From SVEL01 sp045125245 (GTDB lineage Bacteria; Bacillota; Clostridia; Lachnospirales; Lachnospiraceae), in contig JBGVNF010000107.1 in assembly GCA_045125245.1 (NCBI GenBank), forward strand, positions 1-64,000: 64,000 nucleotides of DNA, in the 5' to 3' direction. Both the position numbers and the translations under genes were made by a program. This document shows positions 53,354 to 63,463 of this stretch, piece by piece. The stretch's first letter is position 1. Each line of letters starts with the position of its first letter. Below the pieces are notes generated by a model. That model was not told the origin of the DNA. It ran no database searches and worked only from the letters and a program-made list of their open reading frames with translations.

Positions 53354-54997
53354 ATGAAAAACGATAAAAACAAAGAAAGTAAAATAACAAAAAATACCAT
53401 AGTAGAAGATGTAGTGACAAAGGATGTGGAAACAGGTGAGACAACAACCGAAAATAAATCAACAGACAAAAAGGCAAAAGAAAATAAAAAGTACGAAATA
53501 AAAATATGGAAGTGCATTTTAAGTGTAGTATTTGCCATTTTGTCGGTAATGCTTGTGTACCTTTTAGTTTGGTCAAAGTATATATTTGGTAATGTGCCAT
53601 TTGCGCAGGTACTTTTTCATGTGATGGTGCCACTTGAAGGAACTGATTCGTCGATAATAGCAAGCTATTTTTATGGAGTAGCGCCTTGGGTAGCGCTTAT
53701 GGTTGCAGCTATTATAGGAACAGGCGTAATTTATCATTTTGTAAAAGAAAAGAAAATTAAAAATAAAATATTGAAGCTTGTGTTTGGAATAAACAAGTTT
53801 TTAGTGAGAAAAATGGTTCCATTTACATCATTCTTACTAGCGATAGTCCTTATAGTGAATTTTTTTGGATTTGGAATTCATTTTTGGCTCATAGATAGAT
53901 TTGATTCTTCGACTTTGTATGAAGATTATTACGTAGATGCAGCTACGGCAAATATAAAGGCACCAGAGAAGAAAAAAAATCTTATCTTTGTATTGTCGGA
54001 ATCCCTAGAAGCTAGCTTTACAGATGATGATAATGGCGGATGTATGGATAGAAATTATATGCCAAAGCTTACAGCACTTGCCAAGGAAAATACACATTTT
54101 TCAAGAAATGAAACACTTGCGGGAGCGGTGGAAGTAGAAGGAACTGGCTGGACTATAGCGGCTATGGTGGCGCAGATGTCAGGTGTACCACTTGTACTTC
54201 CGATTGGAAGAAATTCTTACGGAAAATATGGAGAATTTTTGCCAGGTATAACATCTATGGGGGAGATTCTTAAAAAATATGGTTATAATAATGAAATTAT
54301 CATAGGTTCAAAAAGAGAATTTGCAGGAGTGGATACATTTTTTGAACAGCATGGTGAGTACGAAATATTCGATTATTATACAGCCTTGGAAAAGGAGTAT
54401 GTCACAGGTCATAACGGATTCTGGGGTATAGATGATAAGGATTTGTTGCAGATTGCAAAGGATGAGATAATCCAGCTGGCGGCAAAGGATGAACCGTTTA
54501 GTGTAATAGTAAATACAATTGATTTGCATACACCAGGTGGTTATATATGCGAAGATTGTTATTATGAATACAATCATGGATATAAAAATATCATAGCGTG
54601 TCAGGATAGACAGTTGACAAGATTTGTTGAATGGTGCAAGACACAGGAATTTTATGAGGATACAGTTATAGTTGTAGCAGGTGATCATCTGAGTATGGCG
54701 CCAGTTGTAAAGAATGAATTTACACCAGAGGGGTATGATCGCTCAGTTTACAATGCCATAATTAATTCCGATTTAGAACCAGTAAATGCCACAAATAGAT
54801 TGTTTACTACCATGGATATGTTTCCAACAATTCTTGCAAGTTTAGGTTTTGAAATTGAAGGCGATAGATTAGGCTTGGGCACAAATCTATATTCTGATAA
54901 GAAGACTGTTATGGAAGAAGTGGGCAAGAAGGAATTTATGGAAGAAATATCTAAGAATTCCAAATTATATAATAAAGAAATTTTAGGCACACGATAA
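53354..54997 (+). CDS. LtaS-like membrane sulfatase-family phosphoglycerol transferase
   Basis: 547 residues. An acidic/Thr-rich cytoplasmic tail (about 1-50), three or four helices (about 55-180), then an extracellular sulfatase-fold domain (about 205-530). The domain has metal and nucleophile features of LtaS enzymes: LSESLEAS at the start, nucleophile region EGTGWTIA, IDLHTPGG and GDHLSMAP. LtaS enzymes polymerise glycerol phosphate from phosphatidylglycerol; related enzymes decorate other polymers. It is shorter than LtaS (about 640). GAGGATAG precedes the ATG. A role in envelope polymer synthesis is likely; lipoteichoic acid itself is not certain. Confidence 0.85.
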   Translation: MKNDKNKESKITKNTIVEDVVTKDVETGETTTENKSTDKKAKENKKYEIKIWKCILSVVFAILSVMLVYLLVWSKYIFGNVPFAQVLFHVMVPLEGTDSSIIASYFYGVAPWVALMVAAIIGTGVIYHFVKEKKIKNKILKLVFGINKFLVRKMVPFTSFLLAIVLIVNFFGFGIHFWLIDRFDSSTLYEDYYVDAATANIKAPEKKKNLIFVLSESLEASFTDDDNGGCMDRNYMPKLTALAKENTHFSRNETLAGAVEVEGTGWTIAAMVAQMSGVPLVLPIGRNSYGKYGEFLPGITSMGEILKKYGYNNEIIIGSKREFAGVDTFFEQHGEYEIFDYYTALEKEYVTGHNGFWGIDDKDLLQIAKDEIIQLAAKDEPFSVIVNTIDLHTPGGYICEDCYYEYNHGYKNIIACQDRQLTRFVEWCKTQEFYEDTVIVVAGDHLSMAPVVKNEFTPEGYDRSVYNAIINSDLEPVNATNRLFTTMDMFPTILASLGFEIEGDRLGLGTNLYSDKKTVMEEVGKKEFMEEISKNSKLYNKEILGTR

Positions 54998-55020
54998 ATA
55001 ATATTAAATAATATTAAACG

Positions 55021-55070
55021 AAACCTTATAGTTGAAAGTATATATACTTTGACTATAAGGTTTGATTTTT
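55021..55070 (+). terminator. Terminator after the LtaS-like gene
   Basis: The stem AAACCTTATAGT with ACTATAAGGTTT encloses the palindrome AAAGTATATATACTTT and is followed by GATTTTT. Confidence 0.85.
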
Positions 55071-55105
55071 ACAATAAAATTTAACATAGAATTAACAAAA
55101 TATAC

Positions 55106-55134
55106 TTGTAAGTTTAATATAAGAAAATTATACT
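55106..55134 (+). promoter_or_regulatory. Promoter of the two-component system
   Basis: TTGTAA (55106-55111), 17-base spacer, TATACT (55129-55134), 48 bases before the start codon. No PHO-box-type repeats are clear. Confidence 0.6.
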
Positions 55135-55181
55135 AGTATCAAATATTATGTCAGCAAATAGGAAAGTGAAGGAAGAGACAG

Positions 55182-55859
55182 ATGATATATTTATTAGAAG
55201 ATGATACAAGCATTCAAAAATTTGTGAGCTATGCATTGATAAATTCAGGTTTTGAGGTAAAAGGCTTCGAGACACCGAGTGAATTTTACAAGGCATTGGA
55301 TGAAGAGATGCCGGACATGCTACTGCTTGATGTAATGCTTCCTGAAGAGGATGGAATTTCTATATTGGGAAAGCTTAGAGAGAGGGAAGATACAAAGAAA
55401 TTGCCTGTTATTATGCTTACAGCCAAGGGAACTGAGTATGATAGAATAATTGGTTTAGACAAGGGTGCAGATGATTATGTGGCGAAACCATTTTCGGTAA
55501 TGGAATTAATATCTAGAATGAAGGCAGTTCTTAGAAGAACATCATCAGAGAACGGAAAGAAATCCAGCACAGAATATGTGGTGGGTGATGTGACCTTGTG
55601 TACTGTGAAGCACACAGTTAAGGTAAAGGGTGAAGAGATAAAGCTTACATATAAGGAATTTGAATTACTTTCCCTTCTTATGAAGAATAAGGAGAAGGTA
55701 TTTGATAGAGATGAGCTCCTCGTAAAAATCTGGGGCTATGATTTTGATGGCGAAAACAGAACAGTAGATGTGCATATAAGAACCTTGAGAAGTAAGCTTA
55801 AGGAAGGCGGAAGTATCATAGAAACAGTTCGTGGTGTAGGATACAAGGTAAAGGGTTAG
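55182..55859 (+). CDS. OmpR/PhoB-family response regulator
   Basis: 225 residues. Receiver domain (1-120) with acidic pair EDD at 6-8, phosphoacceptor Asp51 in LLLDVMLPEEDG, and Lys in AKPFS. The C-terminal winged-helix (about 130-225) has LTYKEFELLSLLM and VDVHIRTLRSKL. It binds DNA repeats upstream of target genes after phosphorylation by the kinase that follows one base later. The regulon is not visible; the PhoB/PhoP subfamily and the PhoR-like kinase suggest phosphate or envelope stress. Confidence 0.93.
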   Translation: MIYLLEDDTSIQKFVSYALINSGFEVKGFETPSEFYKALDEEMPDMLLLDVMLPEEDGISILGKLREREDTKKLPVIMLTAKGTEYDRIIGLDKGADDYVAKPFSVMELISRMKAVLRRTSSENGKKSSTEYVVGDVTLCTVKHTVKVKGEEIKLTYKEFELLSLLMKNKEKVFDRDELLVKIWGYDFDGENRTVDVHIRTLRSKLKEGGSIIETVRGVGYKVKG

Positions 55860-55860
55860 T

Positions 55861-57135
55861 ATGGTAAAAAAGATATTTATAAATACATTTGTTATTTCAA
55901 TGGTTGCAATTATTTTGTCAGCAGTTGTATTTTTAGGTGCATACTATGAAAGAACAGAAAAGCAAATGCATGCGGCATTGGAAACAAAGACAAAGCTAGT
56001 TGAAGAGGGTATAAGATACGCAGGTATAGATTTTTTTAAAAATATAAATGTGTCTCATGATGTGCGAGTAACCTGGCGAGATACTACAGGGAAAATATTG
56101 TATGATAATATAGAGTATAGTGACAATATGTTTGAGAAGACTATATATTGCGATAGAACACTAGAGGATGGAAGTGTTATACGAGTAGCCAGTGTTTATG
56201 GTACGGTGCAAAATCTTCTTTTGTCTATGATACAACCGATGTTGGTAGTATTGACCATATTGGCCATCATATTGTACATTGTATCAAATTTTATAGCAAA
56301 GGCTATCGTTGCGCCTATAAATCAGATAGATTTAGAGAGTGGAAAAATTGACGATTTAAGCGGATATGAAGAAATAAAACCATTGCTTTCTAGAATTAGA
56401 CGACAGAATATTATGATAGAAACTAATATTCGTGAAATAAAGAGGCAGAATGCAAAAAGAGAAAGCTTTAGACGTAATTTTACAGCGGGAGTTTCTCATG
56501 AATTAAAGACACCATTAACATCTATATCAGGAATTTCGGAAATGTTAGCTAATGGATTGATAAAACCTGAGGATGTGCCGGAATTTGGGGAGAGTATCAA
56601 TAAGGAAACTGCAAGACTCATTAATTTGGTCAATGATATTATCTTGATTTCCAAGCTTGAAACAGAGGAAATAGTTGTTGAGAAGGAAGATGTTAATTTA
56701 AGTGAACTTGTGGAAAATGTAGCAGATAGATTAGAACATATTGCAGAGAAAAGAAAAGTATCTATTACAACAGATATGAGAGCAAATCCAGTAGTTAGTG
56801 GTTCGTACAAAATGCTTGAAGATATGATAATGAATTTATGTGACAATTCCCTTAAATACAATGTGGAGGGTGGCAATGTAAATATTATATTAGAGGAAGA
56901 TGATAAGGTTGCAAGAATAATAGTAGAAGATACAGGAATTGGTATTCCAGATGAGGATAAAAAGAGTATCTTTGAGAGATTTTACCGAGTGGATAAGGGG
57001 CGTTCTAAGGATGTTGGAGGAACAGGTCTTGGATTGTCTATTGTTAAGCACATTGCCATATATCATGGTGGTAAGGTGGAGGTCTTTGACAGAACTGGCG
57101 GCGGCACAAGGATGATAGTGGAATTGAAACTATAA
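55861..57135 (+). CDS. Sensor histidine kinase (PhoR-like)
   Basis: 424 residues: helix 1 (about 8-27), an extracellular domain of about 90 residues, helix 2 (about 120-145), a degenerate HAMP-like segment, then HisKA with phosphoacceptor His in AGVSHELKTPLTSI (about 210-223) and HATPase_c with LCDNSLKYN (N box), DTGIGIPDED (G1) and GGTGLGLSIV (G2). All kinase motifs are intact. No PAS domain is evident, which differs from typical PhoR. Its start overlaps the regulator's stop region, so the pair is translationally coupled. Signal unknown. Confidence 0.93.
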   Translation: MVKKIFINTFVISMVAIILSAVVFLGAYYERTEKQMHAALETKTKLVEEGIRYAGIDFFKNINVSHDVRVTWRDTTGKILYDNIEYSDNMFEKTIYCDRTLEDGSVIRVASVYGTVQNLLLSMIQPMLVVLTILAIILYIVSNFIAKAIVAPINQIDLESGKIDDLSGYEEIKPLLSRIRRQNIMIETNIREIKRQNAKRESFRRNFTAGVSHELKTPLTSISGISEMLANGLIKPEDVPEFGESINKETARLINLVNDIILISKLETEEIVVEKEDVNLSELVENVADRLEHIAEKRKVSITTDMRANPVVSGSYKMLEDMIMNLCDNSLKYNVEGGNVNIILEEDDKVARIIVEDTGIGIPDEDKKSIFERFYRVDKGRSKDVGGTGLGLSIVKHIAIYHGGKVEVFDRTGGGTRMIVELKL

Positions 57136-57240
57136 ATATTGTGAATTTTTGTTCATAATTATTGATTTCTGGGGGAAGCTAGTGTATGCTCATACGAGGT
57201 GGATTTAAAAACCACAGCATAAAATGCAGAATGGAGTAAT

Positions 57241-59490
57241 ATGAATACAGATAATAAATTAGAAAATAAAAATGAAAATATATCGGACTATGATGAAAAG
57301 GAAAAAGACACATTAGATTCATCTGACGAAGAAAATTCGGATAAAAAAGAAGATAGTGCGGAAAAAGACGAAAAAAAGAAAGAATTCGATTTTGGTACTT
57401 TTGGGTTTGGTCCATTTGGTTTCGGTCCAGGTATAGGCGATTTATATGGAAGAAATGGTTCTAATCGAGGCAGCTATGGTCATAATGGCAATAATCGAGA
57501 CAGATATGACAGAAACAGATTTGACGAGGATAGATATGATAATCGTAGAAAATACGATGACAGAGACTCGGGATATGATAGAAGACCTGACAGGGATAAC
57601 CGTAATGGTAATGACAACGGCAATGGCAATGGTCCAGGTGGCCCTAATGGTAATGGAAAGAAGGGTGGTTCTAGGATAGGACTACTTCTTTTTGCTGCAA
57701 TCATTACAATTCTCATGGTTTATTTTATGGGAAGTATGTATGAGAATGCTACATCAGAGGAAATTCCGTACAACAAGTTTTTGTCTATGCTTCAAAGCGG
57801 TGAGGTTAAGAGTGTAGAATTAACAGGTGAAGGAAAAATTATTATCACACCACATGATGAAAGTAGCATAGATACTACATTACCTAAAAAGACATATTGG
57901 ACAACAGCTATTAGCATAGATAACCTTCACGAGGAATTGAAGGAAGCAGCAAAGAATACAAACGTAGAATTTAAGGCTGATGTGTCAGATTCTGAATCGA
58001 CGATAGTAGATATATTACTTGCATATGTATTGCCATTTATATTTATATACTTCCTTATGGGAATGTTGTTTAAGAAGATGGGCAAGGGTGGCGCTATGGG
58101 CGTTGGCAAGTCTAAAGCAAAGATGTATATGGAGAAGGAGACTGGTGTTACATTTGCAGATGTAGCAGGTCAGGATGAAGCAAAGGAATCTCTCACAGAG
58201 ATAGTTGATTTCCTTCATAATCCAGAAAAGTATGCCAAGGTAGGTGCTAAGCTTCCTAAGGGTGCACTTCTTGTAGGACCACCGGGAACAGGTAAGACAC
58301 TTCTTGCTAAGGCGGTTGCAGGAGAAGGAAAGGTTCCATTCTTCTCATTGTCAGGTTCTGATTTTGTAGAGTTATATGTAGGTGTGGGTGCATCGAGAGT
58401 AAGAGATTTATTTAAGACAGCACAGCAGAATGCACCTTGTATTATATTTATTGATGAGATAGATGCTATCGGTAGAAGCCGTGATTCTAAGTACGGCGGA
58501 AGCAATGACGAGCGTGAGCAGACACTTAATCAGCTCCTTGCTGAGATGGATGGCTTTGATTCGTCTAAGGGTATCTTTATGTTAGGTGCGACAAATAGAC
58601 CTGACGTACTTGATAAGGCACTTCTTCGTCCAGGACGATTTGATAGAAGAGTTATTGTAGATAAGCCTGACTTAAAGGGTAGAGTAGATATTCTTAAGGT
58701 GCATGCAAAGAATGTATCTATGGATGAGACAGTTGATTTAGATGCAATCGGTCTTGCTACAAGCGGTGCTGTAGGCGCAGACCTTGCAAATATGATAAAT
58801 GAAGCTGCTATCAATGCAGTTAAGCATGGAAGAAAGGCTATATCGCAGGCAGATTTACTTGAGTCTGTAGAAGTGGTTATAGCAGGTAAGGAAAAGAAGG
58901 ACAGAATCTTAAATGCTACAGAGAAGAAGACAGTTGCATACCACGAGGTAGGTCACGCTCTTATCACAGCATTGGAGAAGAATGCAGAGCCAGTTCAGAA
59001 GATTACTATCGTGCCAAGAACTATGGGTTCGCTTGGTTATGTAATGCAGGTTCCGGAGGAAGAGAAGTATCTTATGACTAAGGATGAGCTTATCACTAGA
59101 ATCACAACTCTTCTCGGTGGTAGAGCTGCAGAGGCTATATGCTTTGATACAGTTACAACAGGAGCCGCAAATGATATGGAAAAGGCTACAGCATTGGCTA
59201 GAGCTATGGTTACACAGTACGGAATGTGTGAAAGCTTTGGACTTATGAGCCTTGAGAAAAATGAGGATTCATATCTTACAGGAAGAACTACACTTAATTG
59301 TTCTGATCAGACAGCAGCAAAGATTGATAATGAAGTGAATGCATTGCTTAAAGCTTGTTATGAGAAAGCTTTAAGACTTCTTACAGAAAATAAAGATGTA
59401 CTTGAAAAGATTGCAGATTATTTATATGAGAAGGAAACTATTACAGGTGCCCAGTTCATGGAAATCTACAATGAAGTAAAGGAGCAGTAA
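57241..59490 (+). CDS. ftsH: ATP-dependent zinc metalloprotease FtsH with long disordered N-terminal tail
   Basis: 749 residues, roughly 100 longer than usual. The first 147 residues are an unusual cytoplasmic tail: acidic (1-48), then Phe/Gly-rich (FGPFGFGP), then Asn/Arg/Asp/Tyr-rich and Gly/Asn-rich. Helix 1 (about 148-167), extracytoplasmic domain and helix 2 (about 256-275) follow. AAA domain: Walker A GPPGTGKT (345-352), Walker B IIFIDEIDAIG, second region of homology RPGRFDRR. Protease domain: zinc motif HEVGH (568-572; HEAGH in most FtsH). It degrades membrane and regulatory proteins. Its start is weakly set by TGGAG upstream. The next gene, uvrC, overlaps its stop by one base. Confidence 0.93.
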   Translation: MNTDNKLENKNENISDYDEKEKDTLDSSDEENSDKKEDSAEKDEKKKEFDFGTFGFGPFGFGPGIGDLYGRNGSNRGSYGHNGNNRDRYDRNRFDEDRYDNRRKYDDRDSGYDRRPDRDNRNGNDNGNGNGPGGPNGNGKKGGSRIGLLLFAAIITILMVYFMGSMYENATSEEIPYNKFLSMLQSGEVKSVELTGEGKIIITPHDESSIDTTLPKKTYWTTAISIDNLHEELKEAAKNTNVEFKADVSDSESTIVDILLAYVLPFIFIYFLMGMLFKKMGKGGAMGVGKSKAKMYMEKETGVTFADVAGQDEAKESLTEIVDFLHNPEKYAKVGAKLPKGALLVGPPGTGKTLLAKAVAGEGKVPFFSLSGSDFVELYVGVGASRVRDLFKTAQQNAPCIIFIDEIDAIGRSRDSKYGGSNDEREQTLNQLLAEMDGFDSSKGIFMLGATNRPDVLDKALLRPGRFDRRVIVDKPDLKGRVDILKVHAKNVSMDETVDLDAIGLATSGAVGADLANMINEAAINAVKHGRKAISQADLLESVEVVIAGKEKKDRILNATEKKTVAYHEVGHALITALEKNAEPVQKITIVPRTMGSLGYVMQVPEEEKYLMTKDELITRITTLLGGRAAEAICFDTVTTGAANDMEKATALARAMVTQYGMCESFGLMSLEKNEDSYLTGRTTLNCSDQTAAKIDNEVNALLKACYEKALRLLTENKDVLEKIADYLYEKETITGAQFMEIYNEVKEQ

Positions 59491-61331
59491 TGTTCAACTT
59501 AAAAGATGAATTAAGTAAATTGCCCGGTTCGCCGGGCGTTTATCTTATGCACAACGCCAAAGATGAAATAATATATGTGGGTAAGGCTATAAGTCTTAAA
59601 AATAGAGTGCGTCAGTATTTTAGAGAAAGTACAGTGAAGACAGCTAAGATTCAGCAGATGGTTGCAAATATTAGCTATTTTGAATACATTGTCACAGACT
59701 CTGAGCTAGAAGCGCTTATTTTGGAGTGCAATCTTATAAAAAAGCATAGACCAAGATATAACACTATGCTTAAGGATGACAAAACATATCCGTATATAAA
59801 GGTTACAAATGAGGAATTTCCTAGACTTTTATTTACAAGACAGATGAAAAAGGATAAGAATAAATATTACGGTCCATATACAAGTGCGGCAGCTGTTAAG
59901 GATACAATAGAGTTGCTTACAAAGATATATCATATGCGTACCTGTAATAGGGCGCTCCCAAAGGATATAGGCACAAAAAGGCCTTGTCTAAATTATTATC
60001 TTCATCAGTGTGATGCTCCGTGTATGGGGTATATTTCCAAAGAAAATTATGGAATTCTAGTGGAAAAAGCTAAGGGATTTCTCGACGGAAAATATGATGA
60101 AGTAGAAAAAATGTTAAAAGAAAAAATGTTTTCCTGCTCAGAAAATATGGAGTTTGAAAAGGCAGCAGAATATAGAGATTTATTAAATAGTGTAAATGCC
60201 ATAGCGAAGAAACAGAAGATTACTTCTGATGAGTTTATGGATAGAGATATTATAGCTTATGCTGAGGAAGGCTTTGATGCAGTAGTACAGGTCTTCTTCG
60301 TCAGAGAGGGAAAACTTATGGGCCGAGAGCATTTTCATATGACTACGGCTCCCCACGAAACAGGAAGTCAGATACTTTCATCTTTTATAAAACAGTATTA
60401 TTCTGGTACGCCGTTTGTGCCTAAGGAATTATTTACTTCTGAAGAAGTGGAGGATATAGAACTCTTAGAACAGTGGCTTACAAGCAAGAGAGGAACAAAG
60501 GTTAGAATTCTAAATCCTAAAAAAGGTGAGAAGGAAAAGCTTGTGGAGCTGGCAGCAAAGAACGCCTACCTTGTGCTTAGTCAGGATAGAGAAAAGATTA
60601 AGAGAGAAGAAGAACGTACAGTAGGGGCTGTAAAAAATATATTTGAAATGCTTGGAATTGAAAGTAAGAATTCCTATAGAATAGAAGCATTTGATATATC
60701 TAATACATCAGGACTTCAGTCGGTTGGCTCGATGATTGTCTATGAGAATGGTAGACCTAAGCGAAATGATTACAGAAAGTTTAAGATAAAAACTGTAGTA
60801 GGCCCAGACGATTATGCCAGCATGAAAGAGGTGCTTAGCCGTAGATTTGAGAATGGTATTCATGAGCTTGATGAACAGTATCTAAGCTTTAACACATTGC
60901 CAGAGCTTATTATGATGGACGGTGGTAGAGGCCAGGTGAATATTGCTCTTGAGGTTATGGAGGAATTAGGCTTACATATTCCTGTTTGTGGAATGGTAAA
61001 GGATGATAACCATAGAACGAGAGGATTATATTTTAATAATGAGGAGCTACCGATAGATACTCATTCAGAAACCTTTCATCTAATAACAAGAATTCAGGAT
61101 GAAGCTCATAGATTTGCTATAGAGTATCATAGAAGTCTTCGTGGTAAGGGACAGATACATTCTATTCTTGATGATATCGAGGGTATAGGACCGGCGAGAA
61201 GACGTGCTCTTATGAAATATTTTAAGGGCATAGAGGAAGTGAAAAATGCCACATTAGATGAACTTATGAAGGTACCGGGTATGAATAGTCAGGTGGCAAA
61301 AAAAGTGGTAGAATTCTTTAATAAAGATTAG
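59490..61331 (+). CDS. uvrC: Excinuclease ABC subunit C
   Basis: 613 residues, normal length. In nucleotide excision repair it makes both incisions around the lesion. N-terminal GIY-YIG-type nuclease (PGVYLMHN...IIYVGKA, 15-90), UVR domain (about 200-235), RNase H-like C-terminal nuclease beginning EAFDISNTSG, and tandem helix-hairpin-helix (GIGPARRRAL and VPGMNSQVAK). The ATG overlaps the ftsH stop, implying coupling. It is followed by hprK, a usual order in Clostridia. Confidence 0.95.
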   Translation: MFNLKDELSKLPGSPGVYLMHNAKDEIIYVGKAISLKNRVRQYFRESTVKTAKIQQMVANISYFEYIVTDSELEALILECNLIKKHRPRYNTMLKDDKTYPYIKVTNEEFPRLLFTRQMKKDKNKYYGPYTSAAAVKDTIELLTKIYHMRTCNRALPKDIGTKRPCLNYYLHQCDAPCMGYISKENYGILVEKAKGFLDGKYDEVEKMLKEKMFSCSENMEFEKAAEYRDLLNSVNAIAKKQKITSDEFMDRDIIAYAEEGFDAVVQVFFVREGKLMGREHFHMTTAPHETGSQILSSFIKQYYSGTPFVPKELFTSEEVEDIELLEQWLTSKRGTKVRILNPKKGEKEKLVELAAKNAYLVLSQDREKIKREEERTVGAVKNIFEMLGIESKNSYRIEAFDISNTSGLQSVGSMIVYENGRPKRNDYRKFKIKTVVGPDDYASMKEVLSRRFENGIHELDEQYLSFNTLPELIMMDGGRGQVNIALEVMEELGLHIPVCGMVKDDNHRTRGLYFNNEELPIDTHSETFHLITRIQDEAHRFAIEYHRSLRGKGQIHSILDDIEGIGPARRRALMKYFKGIEEVKNATLDELMKVPGMNSQVAKKVVEFFNKD

Positions 61332-61402
61332 TCGAAAAGTACTAGATTATATATGATAAATGTTATATACTAGATATATGATTATGAAAGGTTGGTGTGA
61401 AA

Positions 61403-62338
61403 ATGGCAAGTGTTAAGTTGTCAAAATTAATTGATATGTATGGATTGAAAAACTGTACTCCAGACATTGATATTAGAGGAAAGAAGATTACTATACCGGA
61501 TATTAACAGACCAGCACTACAGTTAGTTGGATTCTTTGAACATTTTGATGCGGAGCGTGTACAGGTAATCGGTTATGTAGAGTATTCATATATTGAACAG
61601 ATGAAGACAGAGGAGAAGGTTAAGGTATACGATGAGCTTATGTCTAAGCAGTTTCCTTGTATCATATTCTGTAGAGGTATGGAGCCAGATGAAGAGATAC
61701 TTGCAGCAGCGAATAAGTATGGAGTGCCAGTTCTTGTAACAGAGAAGGCGACATCTGCATTTACAGCAGAACTTGTTCGATGGTTAAATGTAGAGCTTGC
61801 CCCATGTATATCTATCCACGGTGTATTGGTAGACGTATATGGTGAAGGTGTTCTTATCATGGGTGAGAGTGGTATCGGTAAGTCAGAGGCTGCGCTAGAG
61901 CTTATCAAGAGAGGACACCGTCTTGTAACAGATGATGTAGTAGAGATTAGAAGAGTTTCAGATGAAACACTTATCGGAACAGCACCTGATATAACAAGAC
62001 ATTTTATCGAACTTAGAGGTATAGGAATTATCGATGTTAAGACACTTTTCGGTGTAGAGAGTGTTAAGGAGACACAGGGCATTGATATGGTTATCAAGCT
62101 TGAAGAGTGGAATAAGGATAATGAATATGACAGACTTGGTTTGGAAGAGAATTATACAGAATTCTTAGGTAATAAGGTTGTGTGTCATTCTATACCTATC
62201 AGACCAGGTAGAAATCTTGCGATTATCGTAGAATCAGCAGCGGTTAACCATCGTCAGAAGAAGATGGGATATAATGCTGCACAGGAACTTTACAACAGAG
62301 TACAGCGTAACCTTATGAAGAATGAGGACGACGATTAA
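61403..62338 (+). CDS. hprK: HPr kinase/phosphorylase
   Basis: 311 residues, standard length. It phosphorylates Ser46 of HPr in response to fructose-1,6-bisphosphate and ATP and dephosphorylates it with phosphate, controlling carbon catabolite repression. P-loop GESGIGKSE near 152-160 and the family signature IELRGIGIIDV near 202-212 are intact. I favour the ATG at 61403 (MASVKLSKL), 11 bases after AAAGG; the GTG two codons before also fits. Neighbours uvrC, a ROK kinase and murB form a recurrent Clostridia cluster. Confidence 0.95.
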   Translation: MASVKLSKLIDMYGLKNCTPDIDIRGKKITIPDINRPALQLVGFFEHFDAERVQVIGYVEYSYIEQMKTEEKVKVYDELMSKQFPCIIFCRGMEPDEEILAAANKYGVPVLVTEKATSAFTAELVRWLNVELAPCISIHGVLVDVYGEGVLIMGESGIGKSEAALELIKRGHRLVTDDVVEIRRVSDETLIGTAPDITRHFIELRGIGIIDVKTLFGVESVKETQGIDMVIKLEEWNKDNEYDRLGLEENYTEFLGNKVVCHSIPIRPGRNLAIIVESAAVNHRQKKMGYNAAQELYNRVQRNLMKNEDDD

Positions 62339-62370
62339 AATTTACAAACATATTATATGGAGGTTTTAGT

Positions 62371-63315
62371 ATGGCAAAAAAATATTTTGGCGTGGACATT
62401 GGTGGAACAACAGTAAAGATGGGATACTTTGATGCAGATGGCACACTTGTAGCTAAGTGGGAGATACCAACTATCAAAGATAATGGTGGAGAGAAGATTC
62501 TTCCAGATGTAGTTAAGGCTATAGAAGCTAAGCTTGCAGAGGAAGGCGTAGCTAAGGAAGATTTAGCAGGTGTAGGTATCGGTGTACCAGGTCCTATTTT
62601 CTCAGATGGCACAGTTAATAGATGCGTTAACCTTGGTTGGGGCGTATTCAATGTAGCTGACAAGGTAAGAGAGCTTATAGGTATGGCTGATTTAACAGTT
62701 AAGGTTGGTAATGACGCCAATGTAGCAGCACTTGGAGAGATGTTCAAGGGAAGTGGCGAAGGCTACAAGAACTTAGTTATGGTTACACTTGGAACTGGTG
62801 TAGGTGGCGGAATTATCCTTGATGGAAAGATTCTTACTGGTACAACAGGTGGAGCAGGTGAAATCGGACATATGCCAGTTGGCTTAAATGAGACAGAGTG
62901 CTGTGGTTGTGGAAATAAGGGTTGCTTAGAGCAGTACGCATCAGCAACAGGTATCGTGAAGGTAGCAAAGAAGATTTTATCAGAGTGCGATACAGAGACA
63001 CCACTTCGTAATATGGAAGGCTTCTCAGCTAAGGACGTAATGGATTTAGCTAAGGGCGGCGACCAGGTAGCTATAGATGTAATCGAGCAGTTAGGCGATT
63101 ATCTTGGAAAAGCTTTAGCACATATTGCATGTGTAGTTAATCCAAGCGCATTTGTAATCGGCGGTGGCGTGAGCAAGGCTGGACAGTTCTTAATCGATGT
63201 AATCGAGAAGCATTTCAAGAAGAATGCATTCGTTCCTTGTAGCGATGTTAAGTTTGTAATCGCTAGCTTAGGTAATGATGCTGGTATATATGGTGCAGTA
63301 GCACAGGTATTATAA
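62371..63315 (+). CDS. ROK-family glucokinase
   Basis: 314 residues. N-terminal ATP-phosphate motif FGVDIGGTTVKMGYF, catalytic Asp in GNDANVAALGE, second phosphate motif TLGTGVGGG, and zinc motif ECCGCGNKGCLEQYAS with the conserved Cys ligands. These mark bacterial ROK glucokinases (GlcK type), which phosphorylate glucose using ATP. TGGAGG precedes the ATG. Being between hprK and murB fits a sugar-metabolism role, but other hexoses remain possible. Confidence 0.9.
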   Translation: MAKKYFGVDIGGTTVKMGYFDADGTLVAKWEIPTIKDNGGEKILPDVVKAIEAKLAEEGVAKEDLAGVGIGVPGPIFSDGTVNRCVNLGWGVFNVADKVRELIGMADLTVKVGNDANVAALGEMFKGSGEGYKNLVMVTLGTGVGGGIILDGKILTGTTGGAGEIGHMPVGLNETECCGCGNKGCLEQYASATGIVKVAKKILSECDTETPLRNMEGFSAKDVMDLAKGGDQVAIDVIEQLGDYLGKALAHIACVVNPSAFVIGGGVSKAGQFLIDVIEKHFKKNAFVPCSDVKFVIASLGNDAGIYGAVAQVL

Positions 63316-63463
63316 CTAAAGCTTGCAAATTTAAGTTCCATAGAATATAGTTATATATCGTAGGGCATAAAATATGTATTTATGAATATAGTTATGGTTA
63401 AGATATATTAAATGAGTAAAATCATAGTTTGTATCATGAGGACTTGAAAGGCTTGGGATAAAT

